The translations under genes were made by a program, and so were the position numbers. The notes under the pieces were generated by a model. The model did not search any database. It worked only from the letters and a program-made list of their open reading frames with translations, and had not been told where the DNA came from. A DNA stretch of 38,678 nt from Candidatus Wolframiiraptor gerlachensis (GTDB lineage: Archaea > Thermoproteota > Nitrososphaeria_A > Caldarchaeales > Wolframiiraptoraceae): assembly GCA_021323375.2 (NCBI GenBank), contig JAJPCT020000006.1:1-38678 (forward strand), in the 5' to 3' direction. Positions 32,638 through 38,678 of the stretch are shown here, one piece after another; the first letter of the stretch is position 1; the number at the start of each line of letters is the position of its first letter.

Positions 32638-33678
32638 ATGTCCCAAGTCATTGTCTCTCACGAGGATCTTCGTAAATTCACTCGCGAGTGCTTTCTCAGG
32701 GCAGGCGTTCCCGAGCAGGATGCAGATATTATAGCTGATCATCTTGTTCTCGCAAACCTTAGGGGCGTTGACTCTCATGGTGTTATCAGGATACCATATT
32801 ATCTCGAGGGTGTTGAGAGGGGTTATGTTAGGCCTGAGAGCGAGTTTAGGATTTTGAGAGAGAATCCTGTGCTGGCGCTCGTTGATGGTGGGGGCGGCCT
32901 CGGTATACCAGTCGCCGCCAAGGCCACGGAGCTAGCAATCCAGAAGGCTAGGAACATGGGTGTTGCGGTTATCTGTGTGAGGAATCTCGGCCATATTGGC
33001 ATGCTCGCATATTATACGCTTAAGGTGGCTGAGGCTGGGATGATGGGGCTCGCGGCCGCTAACTCCCCAGCGCGGGTCGCTCCATGGGGAGGCTCAAAGC
33101 CATTATTCGGGACCAATCCCATTAGCTTTAGCATCCCGTCAGCTGGTAGGCCCGTGATCTTTGATATGGCGATATCCAAGATCGCGGATTTCAAGATTAG
33201 GATGGCCCTAATGCGCGGGGATAGGTTGCAGGAGGGTATAGCGCTGAGCCCGGATGGTAGGCCAACCACGAGCCCAGAGGAGGCTATACGCGGAGCGCTA
33301 CTCCCCTTTGGAGAGCATAAGGGTTATGCGATCTCCCTAATGGTCGAGGCGCTCTCAGCGCTTCTGGGGGGCGCGCCGCTCAGCGTGGATGTGATAAGAC
33401 ATGCATCAACTCAGGGAGGGTTCTTCATTATGGCCCTAAGTGTATCGGCCTTTCGGGATTATGCCGAGTATCTAGCGGATCTGGAGAGACTTATAGAGCT
33501 TATCAAGTCCTGCCCACCCGCACATGGCTTCGAGGAAGTCCTGCTACCGGGTGAGCTTGAGGAGAGGATTCGCGAGAAGAGGCTTAGGGACGGCATACCG
33601 ATAGATCATTCTACTTGGAGCATGCTTGTCGAGGTTGCGAGGAGGCTGGGCGTCGAGCTTCCTAGGATTAAGAGCTAG
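32638..33678 (+). CDS. LDH2-family malate/L-lactate dehydrogenase-like oxidoreductase
   Basis: The 346-residue protein shows the family pattern VDSHGVIRIPYYLEG with the catalytic His, VDGGGGLGIPVAAKATELAI, RNLGHIGMLAYYT, WGGSKPLFGTNPISF and LPFGEHKGYAISLMVEALS. Members use NAD(P) without a Rossmann fold to reduce 2-oxo acids such as oxaloacetate, 2,3-diketogulonate or ureidoglycolate. Substrate specificity cannot be assigned. It starts 70 bases after the GH130 gene on the same strand, behind its own TATA-like TTAATAATATTAG, so it may be separately controlled yet share a role in sugar-acid metabolism. Confidence 0.85.
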   Translation: MSQVIVSHEDLRKFTRECFLRAGVPEQDADIIADHLVLANLRGVDSHGVIRIPYYLEGVERGYVRPESEFRILRENPVLALVDGGGGLGIPVAAKATELAIQKARNMGVAVICVRNLGHIGMLAYYTLKVAEAGMMGLAAANSPARVAPWGGSKPLFGTNPISFSIPSAGRPVIFDMAISKIADFKIRMALMRGDRLQEGIALSPDGRPTTSPEEAIRGALLPFGEHKGYAISLMVEALSALLGGAPLSVDVIRHASTQGGFFIMALSVSAFRDYAEYLADLERLIELIKSCPPAHGFEEVLLPGELEERIREKRLRDGIPIDHSTWSMLVEVARRLGVELPRIKS

Positions 33679-34096
33679 CCTCCTCCTTCGACGTTCTAAC
33701 TTTTCTCTCGATGAGCCTGAGCCTTAGCGTGATATAGGCTATCGCAGTGGTTATTATTGCTAGGATGTAGTAGCCCGCGCCCAAGGCCATTCCTATCGAG
33801 GATGTAACCCATAGAGATGCCGCCGTCGTTATGCCAACAATCCTCTCCCTAGTCTGAATTATTGTCCCAGCACCGATGAAGCCTATCCCGGCGACAATGT
33901 AGGAGGCAACCCTAGCTGGATCCCCGCCCGGAAACGCCGTTATCGAGAGAATTGTGAACAGGCATGAGCCGAGCGAGACGAGTATATGCGTCCTCAGGCC
34001 GGCTGGCTTATCCACCTGCTCGCGCTCATAGCCCAGAACGCCACCTAAGGCGAATGCCGCTACAAGCCTGATCACTAGCTCCAGCTCGGGCACCAT
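33668..34096 (-). CDS. MgtC/SapB-family membrane protein
   Basis: About 142 residues with four or five helices. The family signature is clear: LGGVLGYEREQVDKPAGLRTHILVSLGSCLFTILS, then GIGFIGAGTIIQTRERIVGITTAASLWVTSSIGMALGAGYY. MgtC-type proteins affect Mg homeostasis or F-ATPase activity in bacteria; the archaeal role is not known. ATG 34096 sits about 30 bases after the TATTAATATAG box on this strand (34123-34133), so the upstream ATG at 34150 is probably not used. It overlaps the dehydrogenase end by 11 bases on the opposite strand. Confidence 0.85.
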   Translation of the reverse strand: MVPELELVIRLVAAFALGGVLGYEREQVDKPAGLRTHILVSLGSCLFTILSITAFPGGDPARVASYIVAGIGFIGAGTIIQTRERIVGITTAASLWVTSSIGMALGAGYYILAIITTAIAYITLRLRLIERKVRTSKEEASS

Positions 34097-34146
34097 AGCC
34101 ACGCGCTTATGGGGTGTGATCGCTATATTAATACTGAGCCGCGGCT

Positions 34147-34755
34147 TCACAGCTCGGATGAAAGCCTGTTCAGCGTCTCCATCACGCTGGATAAGACCTG
34201 CTTCACGCGGGAGATCCTATCCTCATAACCCTTCAGCCTAGACTCATACTCGGAGATCCTCGACTCATATTCGGAGATTCTTGATTGGTATTCTGAGATC
34301 CTTGACTCGTATTCGGAGATCCTTGCCTTGAGAGAGTCTAGCTCAGATTGGAGCTTGGAGATCTTCTCGGCCTCAACGCCCTCGCCGAGGGGCGCATACT
34401 TCTCCTTGAAGAGCTCCGTCGGCAGCTGTATCTTCACCCCCTCTCTCAGGAACCTCTCGTATGTCTCTCGGACGATCTGGCCCGCCTTCGTCTTACCTTG
34501 AAGATGGTTTCTTATCGTGGCCTCGGTTCTCCCGAGCTCCTCAGCTATCTGCGGGATGGACATCTTGGCCTTTTCCCTCGCGAGAGCCGCCGCTGCAACA
34601 GCCAAGCTATCAATCCAAGTCAACCTCTCCCTCGGGTTCTCGAGCTCCTCCAAGACCCTTGGGCTGAAAATGCTGGCGATCAGTAGCGCCGACTCGAGCT
34701 TGTGTATCTGCTCCCTCCCAATCGGCGTTAATGGTATCTCCTCACTCTCGCTCAA
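34147..34755 (-). CDS. HTH regulator with heptad-repeat coiled-coil tail
   Basis: The first 100 residues contain a winged or tetra-helical DNA-binding region with an HTH at about 64-86 ([21 protein letters not shown]). Residues about 135-185 are a coiled coil built from exact heptads, ISEYESR and ISEYQSR, four consecutive copies. The gene overlaps the KaiC-like gene upstream by 14 bases, which ties the two functionally: a KaiC-like ATPase next to a DNA-binding partner is a recurring archaeal pairing. The protein's target is unknown. Confidence 0.65.
   Translation of the reverse strand: MSESEEIPLTPIGREQIHKLESALLIASIFSPRVLEELENPRERLTWIDSLAVAAAALAREKAKMSIPQIAEELGRTEATIRNHLQGKTKAGQIVRETYERFLREGVKIQLPTELFKEKYAPLGEGVEAEKISKLQSELDSLKARISEYESRISEYQSRISEYESRISEYESRLKGYEDRISRVKQVLSSVMETLNRLSSEL
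34241..34324. repeat. four 21-bp tandem repeats inside the HTH/coiled-coil gene
   Basis: Units at 34241-34261, 34262-34282, 34283-34303 and 34304-34324 start GACTCATACTCGGAGATCCTC and differ by one to six bases. Each encodes one heptad of the coiled coil, so copy number could change without breaking the frame, giving a coiled coil of variable length. Confidence 0.75.
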
Positions 34756-35488
34756 TCTCCCTCACCTCCTTCAAAACCTCCGCCGCCTTCACAATTATAC
34801 CTTTATCCGTTATCTCGAAGGGATGCCTCCTCATAGAGTGCGCAGTCCCCCTCATCTTCCAGACTATCAGGCTTCTCTTCAGCTCCCCACGTATCTCGTC
34901 GAGATCGAGCCTCACGATTCCGTCAACTGCATGCTCTACTCCGGGCCCGCCGAAGCCTCGCTCAGTCACGCTGACCTGTGAGACTAGGATTGAGGTGCAG
35001 CCCAGCCCCGATAAGACCCTCTTCAGCTGGAGAACCATGCCCCTCGCCATGACCGGCTTGGTTATGTAGAGCGTTGTGACCGAGTCGACGACGACGCGCT
35101 CAGCCTTAACCTCCCTAATCGCCGTCCTCAAAACATCGATTAGCATCTGGAAGTCATCCGGCGCCCTGACAACATATCTCTCCCTCTTGGCAGCCTCGCC
35201 TATCCCGGCCGTGAATGCGTCAACTATCGCAAATCTCCCCTCTTCCTCATACTCCGAGACATCCCAGCCGAACTGCGACATCGCTATCCTCACGGCCACC
35301 GGGTGCTCCTCCAGCGCGACGAGTATGCCGGGCTCTCCGCGCCTAAGCCCATTATACAGATACTGGTATCCGAAGATAGACTTCCCAGTCCCAGGGCCCC
35401 CCGAAAGCAGGACGACATTCCTCTTCGGTATCCCGCCACTCAATATCTCATCAAACCCAGGTATCCCGGTTATAACCCTCTCAACCAT
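34742..35488 (-). CDS. single-domain KaiC-like RecA ATPase
   Basis: The 248-residue protein begins [30 protein letters not shown] with Walker [12 protein letters not shown] (about 27-37 from the chosen start), Glu pair in LVALEEHP, Walker [14 protein letters not shown], and a C-terminal [22 protein letters not shown], all KaiC-family features. Archaeal single-domain KaiC-like ATPases often have signalling or regulatory roles and pair with small HTH proteins, here the overlapping downstream gene. ATG 35488 lies about 33 bases after the TTTATGC box near 35520, so it is preferred over 35536. Confidence 0.87.
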   Translation of the reverse strand: MVERVITGIPGFDEILSGGIPKRNVVLLSGGPGTGKSIFGYQYLYNGLRRGEPGILVALEEHPVAVRIAMSQFGWDVSEYEEEGRFAIVDAFTAGIGEAAKRERYVVRAPDDFQMLIDVLRTAIREVKAERVVVDSVTTLYITKPVMARGMVLQLKRVLSGLGCTSILVSQVSVTERGFGGPGVEHAVDGIVRLDLDEIRGELKRSLIVWKMRGTAHSMRRHPFEITDKGIIVKAAEVLKEVREIERE

Positions 35489-35586
35489 AAGCTCCCAGAA
35501 AATTATATCCCCCTCGCCGCATAAATGCCTTTCCATATCTTTAAGCCATCAGCTAATCCAAATAAGTAATGGGGGATGATTGATCC

Positions 35587-36051
35587 TCAGGGAGGCGGTG
35601 TTATCTCGAACGTCTTTGGATCAGCGTATGAATAATACCATAGGATTGTTTCACCATTGCTTAGGACGTATTTGTCGCATGCTGATCCGCCATGAGCCCA
35701 TCCGAGGTTCGTCCACATCCACCAGGTCCAGTATCTCGATTGCTCGATGGATTGTTCTACACCATTTATCGCCTTCACATATAACCCCATTGTGCCGTAG
35801 GATTCCGCGTCAACCTTCCATCCAGCCTCCAGCATGGCGTCATAGAGCGTCAGCCCCCGAGTCCCATTAAACCAAACCCGGGTACCATTCCCATAGTCTA
35901 TGCCGAGGTTTATGATCGCCTTCGATCTCTCAAGCCTCGAGGTAAGATCCGTGTACTGGTAATAGTAGTAGCCGAGTAGGAGTGATGCGGCGATCGCCCA
36001 GCATAGGATGCATATCGCGGCTAAGGCCCATCTATTTCTCAGAGACGCCAT
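35587..36051 (-). CDS. membrane-anchored DUF4430 protein
   Basis: The 154-residue protein has an N-terminal membrane helix (LAAICILCWAIAASLLLGYYYY) and an extracytoplasmic domain with GLTLYDAMLEAGWKVDAESYGTMGLYVKAING, YWTWWMWTNLGWAHGGSACDKYVLSNGETILWYYSYAD. This is the DUF4430 pattern related to the C-terminal domain of transcobalamin-like proteins. Such proteins are often found beside ECF transporters and probably capture a cofactor. It overlaps the upstream S-component gene by 13 bases, so they act together. Confidence 0.78.
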   Translation of the reverse strand: MASLRNRWALAAICILCWAIAASLLLGYYYYQYTDLTSRLERSKAIINLGIDYGNGTRVWFNGTRGLTLYDAMLEAGWKVDAESYGTMGLYVKAINGVEQSIEQSRYWTWWMWTNLGWAHGGSACDKYVLSNGETILWYYSYADPKTFEITPPP

Positions 36052-36587
36052 GATATCATCCCCCTATAACTCCTCTCCAAGACCGTGATCAGCGGAATGG
36101 AGCAGATTCCGAAGAGGGCTGCATTGCTCATTTCATGGATTATCGCGAAGGGTATGCCGGCGATCAGCGCCGCAATGATCGGGACGTTGAACGTCAGGGC
36201 GAAGGCGATATTCGTGATTAGGTCGTAGATGAGGGTTAGTAGGAAGCCCATGGCGCCAAATAGCATGCTCAGCCCAGCCCTATTGCCGGAGGTGCTCACT
36301 ATTGATAAAGACTTACCGAGGAGGCCTCCCGCGACGCCGTACATCGACTCGGATAACATGGTCGCGATCCAGATCTGGGGCACGAATCCATAGGGATTCA
36401 GCACGCCGTAAACGGCCCAGACGAGGATGCCAACGGAGGCGCCGATCAGGGGGCCGAAGACGAAGCCGCTCACGAAAACAAGAAGATCCATGATCTTGAA
36501 ATTCGCAACCCCTATCAGGGCATAATTTGAGCCCAAGCATGCGGCCACCGTAACTGCTATTAGGCTGACCTTTTTGCTCTCGAACAT
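36039..36587 (-). CDS. ECF transporter substrate-binding S component
   Basis: A 182-residue membrane protein with about six helices. The start MFESKKVSLIAVTVAACLGSNYAL and the AVYGVLNPYG and GLLGKSLS segments follow the pattern of vitamin-type S components (CbrT/PanT/QueT group by resemblance). No EcfA or EcfT genes are nearby, so it presumably uses an ECF module encoded elsewhere. The partner DUF4430 protein points to a corrinoid, but that is inference. ATG 36587 directly follows the 21-bp palindrome and TATA-like box, which fixes the start. Confidence 0.75.
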   Translation of the reverse strand: MFESKKVSLIAVTVAACLGSNYALIGVANFKIMDLLVFVSGFVFGPLIGASVGILVWAVYGVLNPYGFVPQIWIATMLSESMYGVAGGLLGKSLSIVSTSGNRAGLSMLFGAMGFLLTLIYDLITNIAFALTFNVPIIAALIAGIPFAIIHEMSNAALFGICSIPLITVLERSYRGMISWRL

Positions 36588-36588
36588 G

Positions 36589-36609
36589 TTGGATGGATAA
36601 TCCATCCAA
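36589..36609 (-). promoter_or_regulatory. 21-bp perfect palindrome operator
   Basis: TTGGATGGAT, one central base, then ATCCATCCAA: ten exact base pairs on each side. It lies between a TATA-like GATTTATGAA (36610-36619, minus strand) and the ATG at 36587, covering the expected transcription start. A dimeric repressor bound here would block transcription of the S component and DUF4430 gene, the usual arrangement for vitamin-uptake control. Confidence 0.85.
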
Positions 36610-36740
36610 TTCATAAATCTTATCCTTACCCGCCTCCCAAAATATTACCAAAGGTCTAAGCGATGCCCCAGCATTTATCAGCTCGGGGATGAAGAGACCC
36701 TCGATTGCTGATCGTGATGTGATGAGCTGGGGGAATGCTT

Positions 36741-37088
36741 TCAGACCCGGTCAGGCCTGAACATTTTGAGGAGGGCTCTTCGAGCGTTCTCATCGTTCCG
36801 GCGCATGAGGACTATTACCTCATCTGGGCTTGATGCATTGATCGCGCCCTCGCGGATCATCGTCGAGAACAATACTCTCAGGAGGGCCTCCGCCCCCTCC
36901 CCAAATACCGCTCTGAAGGCGTTGTAAAGCCTGTTAGGATTCTCGTAAAACACTTGGTAGGGGCTCTCGCCGAGAACCTTCCTCAACTGATACTCAAGTG
37001 CCACAAGCCCTGTATTACCCAATAATCTTAGGAGCCATTGCTTCAGAAGCCTCTCAACATAATCCCTAGATGAGTTCTCACCGACCAC
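36741..37088 (-). CDS. small helical archaeal protein of unknown function
   Basis: The 115-residue product is all-helical by pattern (SRDYVERLLKQWLLRLLGNTG, ALEYQLRKVLGESPYQVFYENPNRLYNAFRAVFGEGAEALLRVLFSTM). It resembles a small uncharacterised archaeal group with an EYQLRKVLGE-like helix, but I cannot give it a name. No signal peptide or cysteine. It stands alone between the ECF promoter region and the disrupted membrane protein. The 174 bases before the next gene contain no feature I can support beyond a TATA-like GTTAAAAATC near 37233. Confidence 0.5.
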   Translation of the reverse strand: MVGENSSRDYVERLLKQWLLRLLGNTGLVALEYQLRKVLGESPYQVFYENPNRLYNAFRAVFGEGAEALLRVLFSTMIREGAINASSPDEVIVLMRRNDENARRALLKMFRPDRV

Positions 37089-37262
37089 CTCATCAGCCCT
37101 AAAACATGGTCATTCCCATAAGATTTAGTGTTTTCACATGTTGGCCACACGCCTTGTAAGCGGCCTAAATTACAATAATAAGGAGCATATTCGGCTCCAA
37201 GTGCCCGCCGATAGACGTTATTGCCGGATGAATGTTAAAAATCTACGGGGAGCATTGTTTTC

Positions 37263-37937
37263 TTGAATCTTGTTCTTGAGGGTGGCATGGGGCTGATGGG
37301 GCTTAAGCTCCTCTGCTTAATTCTCTTAAGCACAATCATTTTAGGAGCAGTTCTTGGAGCATCTTTAGAACTTGAGACAATCAGCATGCTCCCATCCCTG
37401 AAAGCAGCCTCCTCGAGAGCGATCATTATTGCGAAGACGATCTTTCAGGCTATCCGCCACCTAGGGCTCGACGACGCTCAGACATTGACCCTATCACCAG
37501 GCATAGGGATATTCGCCAACAACGCCCTCACAACCATACTCATACTCTTCTCGCCGATACCAATCCTACTGGCCAAGCCATTCTCGGATAAGCATCTATC
37601 CAAGCTCCATTATGAGCATGGAATCCGGCTCTTCAAGCCAATAGGATGCTATCGCTAATCCTGCCATCATATGCGCTAGGCCTACAATTCTACATGATTG
37701 GAGGAGCCCTCGCGCTTCATGGCTTAGACGTGGCCGCATTAACAATTTCTAGCGATCGAGACAGCTACAGTATCATTCTCATGTATCCTTGCTCTCCTGC
37801 CAGGCCTCTCAAGAAACCCTTTCCAGTATCTCGGGAAATATGCCAGAGCGCTTAAGCTCGCCATGCCAGCGATATTGGCATGTCTTCTCGCTGCCGCGAT
37901 CCTCGAGTCCCATCAACTACTCCTATTGGCCAGCTGA
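37263..37937 (+). pseudogene. multi-pass membrane protein with two offsetting frameshifts
   Basis: The first frame (start TTG 37263 or ATG 37287) encodes two hydrophobic helices and the stretch HYEHGIRLFKPIGCYR, then stops at 37658. The reading sense continues in another frame from about 37643 (SLILPSYALGLQFYMIGGALALHGLDVAAL) and returns to the first frame near 37752 (AIETATVSFSCILALLPGLSRNPFQYLGKYARALKL) to TGA 37935-37937. The middle part is about 105 bases, so one lost and one gained base would give the pattern. The complete chain of about 225 residues has five or six membrane helices, and its ANNALTTILILFSPIP part faintly recalls SpoIIM-type proteins. Assembly error is a real alternative to a true pseudogene. 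Confidence 0.6.
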
Positions 37938-37997
37938 CGGGGAAATGCGCGGAATATGGTTAAAGTTAAATATGTCTCGTGATGCCGTGGCGGGAGA

Positions 37998-38498
37998 ATG
38001 GGGCTTTACGGGAAGCTTGAGGAGCTGTGGCGGGAAAAGCCTGAGGAGCTCCGAGCCCTAATGAGGCAGAGGCTAATCAGGTGGCGGAGGGAGCCCGCGG
38101 TAGTCAGGATTAGGAAGCCCCTCAGGCTGGATAGGGCTAGAAAGCTCGGCTACAAGGCGAAGCAGGGATTCATAGTGCTCCGGGTCAGGGTTAGAAGGGG
38201 CGGGTTCCAGAAGCCTAGACCAAGATCAGGCAGAAGGCCGAAAGCCCTCGGAGTCGTAAAACATAAAGTGAATGTCTCAATGAAGGAGGAGGCGATCCAG
38301 CGCGCAAAGAAGAAGTACCCGAACCTCTACCCGCTCGGAGCCTACTGGATCGCCGAGGACGGCTTATACAAGTGGTATGAGGTCATAATGGTTGATCCGC
38401 ATCACCCGGCAATACTAAATGATGAGGAGCTTCGGCTTCCCGATCCCCTCCTGAGAAGGATTAAAAAGAAATTGGAGAAAAAGAAGCAAGAGAAGTAG
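37998..38498 (+). CDS. rpl15e: 50S ribosomal protein L15e
   Basis: The 166-residue basic protein has the L15e pattern from the first residue (MGLYGKLEELWREKPEELRALMRQRLIRWRREP) through RLDRARKLGYKAKQGFIVLRVRVRRGG, RSGRRPKALGV, and NLYPLGAYWIAEDGLYKWYEVIMVDPHHPAI. The C-terminus is a basic lysine-rich helix that differs from the typical GKRGR ending. TATA-like GTTAAATAT at about 37965 lies 33 bases before the ATG, suggesting its own promoter. Confidence 0.95.
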   Translation: MGLYGKLEELWREKPEELRALMRQRLIRWRREPAVVRIRKPLRLDRARKLGYKAKQGFIVLRVRVRRGGFQKPRPRSGRRPKALGVVKHKVNVSMKEEAIQRAKKKYPNLYPLGAYWIAEDGLYKWYEVIMVDPHHPAILNDEELRLPDPLLRRIKKKLEKKKQEK

Positions 38499-38505
38499 GG
38501 AGCTA

Positions 38506-38678
38506 TTACTCAACCTTTATCACGCCGACTGGGCATCCGTCAGCGGCGCTCTTAACATCATTCAACAGGTTATTAGATGCTTCTCCAACAGCTGGATCTC
38601 CGCCAACCCTATACTTCTCGACTATCTGGCTCTTACCATCATCGGGGTTTTGCTCGAAGAACTCGGGGACGAGGGCCC
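38506..38678 (-). CDS. ferredoxin, C-terminal part (cut by the window edge)
   Basis: The last 57 residues of an electron-transfer protein on the minus strand, ending LNDVKSAADGCPVGVIKVE. The CP pair before a final strand is the last cluster cysteine of single 4Fe-4S ferredoxins such as those of Thermococcus. The first three cysteines would lie upstream of 38678. A linker of about 25 residues (NPDDGKSQIVEKYRVGGDPAVG) is longer than in small ferredoxins. Confidence 0.8.
   Translation of the reverse strand, partial: ALVPEFFEQNPDDGKSQIVEKYRVGGDPAVGEASNNLLNDVKSAADGCPVGVIKVE

Noticed and set aside
34147-34755. Chromosome-segregation (SMC-like) protein
   Set aside because: The coiled coil is short and attached to an HTH domain; there is no ATPase head or hinge.
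1-38678. CRISPR arrays, insertion sequences and rRNA genes
   Set aside because: No regularly spaced repeats with unique spacers, no transposase-like frames with terminal repeats, and no rRNA signature were seen.

Overview
The window is archaeal and almost certainly from a thermophilic member of the TACK/crenarchaeal side of the tree (inference from gene content; no marker phylogeny was possible). It carries ribosomal proteins L37e and L15e, an Lsm protein, a proteasome beta subunit, the KH/beta-CASP factor FttA (aCPSF1), a SepF-like protein, a KEOPS-era MiaB-like tRNA methylthiotransferase, Tpt1/KptA, and tRNA genes interrupted by introns. Many genes have a TATA-like box about 25-35 bases before a start codon, which suggests largely leaderless transcripts; I used this to move several starts inward. 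Strings of AGG/AGA and ATA codons fit a hyperthermophile.

Region by region. Positions 1-5.0 kb look like an accessory block (virus, plasmid or island remnant): small ribbon-helix-helix-like and C2H2 zinc-finger proteins, an intergenic region packed with perfect inverted repeats, and a two-gene operon for a Thr/Gly-rich membrane-anchored surface protein and a membrane-anchored metzincin protease. Several of these genes share one promoter motif. Positions 5.2-15.7 kb are chromosomal genes: thiolase, HAD phosphatase, a PIN protein with a dead ATPase domain, RadB-like ATPase, phosphoribosyltransferase, MiaB-like enzyme, ThiI-like protein, RNase J-like MBL protein, and CBS-less IMP dehydrogenase. 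Positions 15.9-20.5 kb form a sulfur/Fe-S neighbourhood: KptA, IscU, IscS, a cysteine-bearing HTH regulator, TusA and a second (SufS-type) cysteine desulfurase.

Positions 21.5-23.2 kb hold a small disturbed island. A tRNA-Ala(GGC) gene with two non-canonical introns sits at one end, a truncated tRNA-Ala-like copy at the other, and between them a LAGLIDADG homing endonuclease broken by two short tandem duplications. Positions 23.2-29.4 kb are informational genes (L37e, Lsm, SepF, FttA, PsmB, FKBP-type isomerase), a phosphodiesterase, a CTP-dependent polyprenol kinase-like membrane protein, and tRNA-Leu(TAA) with a canonical intron.

Positions 29.4-33.7 kb look like a carbohydrate module: a double-domain GH130 protein and a divergent single-domain GH130 protein, separated by an array of repeated operator-like sites, followed by an LDH2-family dehydrogenase. 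Positions 33.7-36.6 kb contain MgtC, an HTH/coiled-coil regulator overlapping a KaiC-like ATPase, and a DUF4430 lipoprotein-like partner with an ECF S component under a perfect 21-bp palindrome. The window ends with a frameshifted membrane protein, L15e and the C-terminal part of a ferredoxin.
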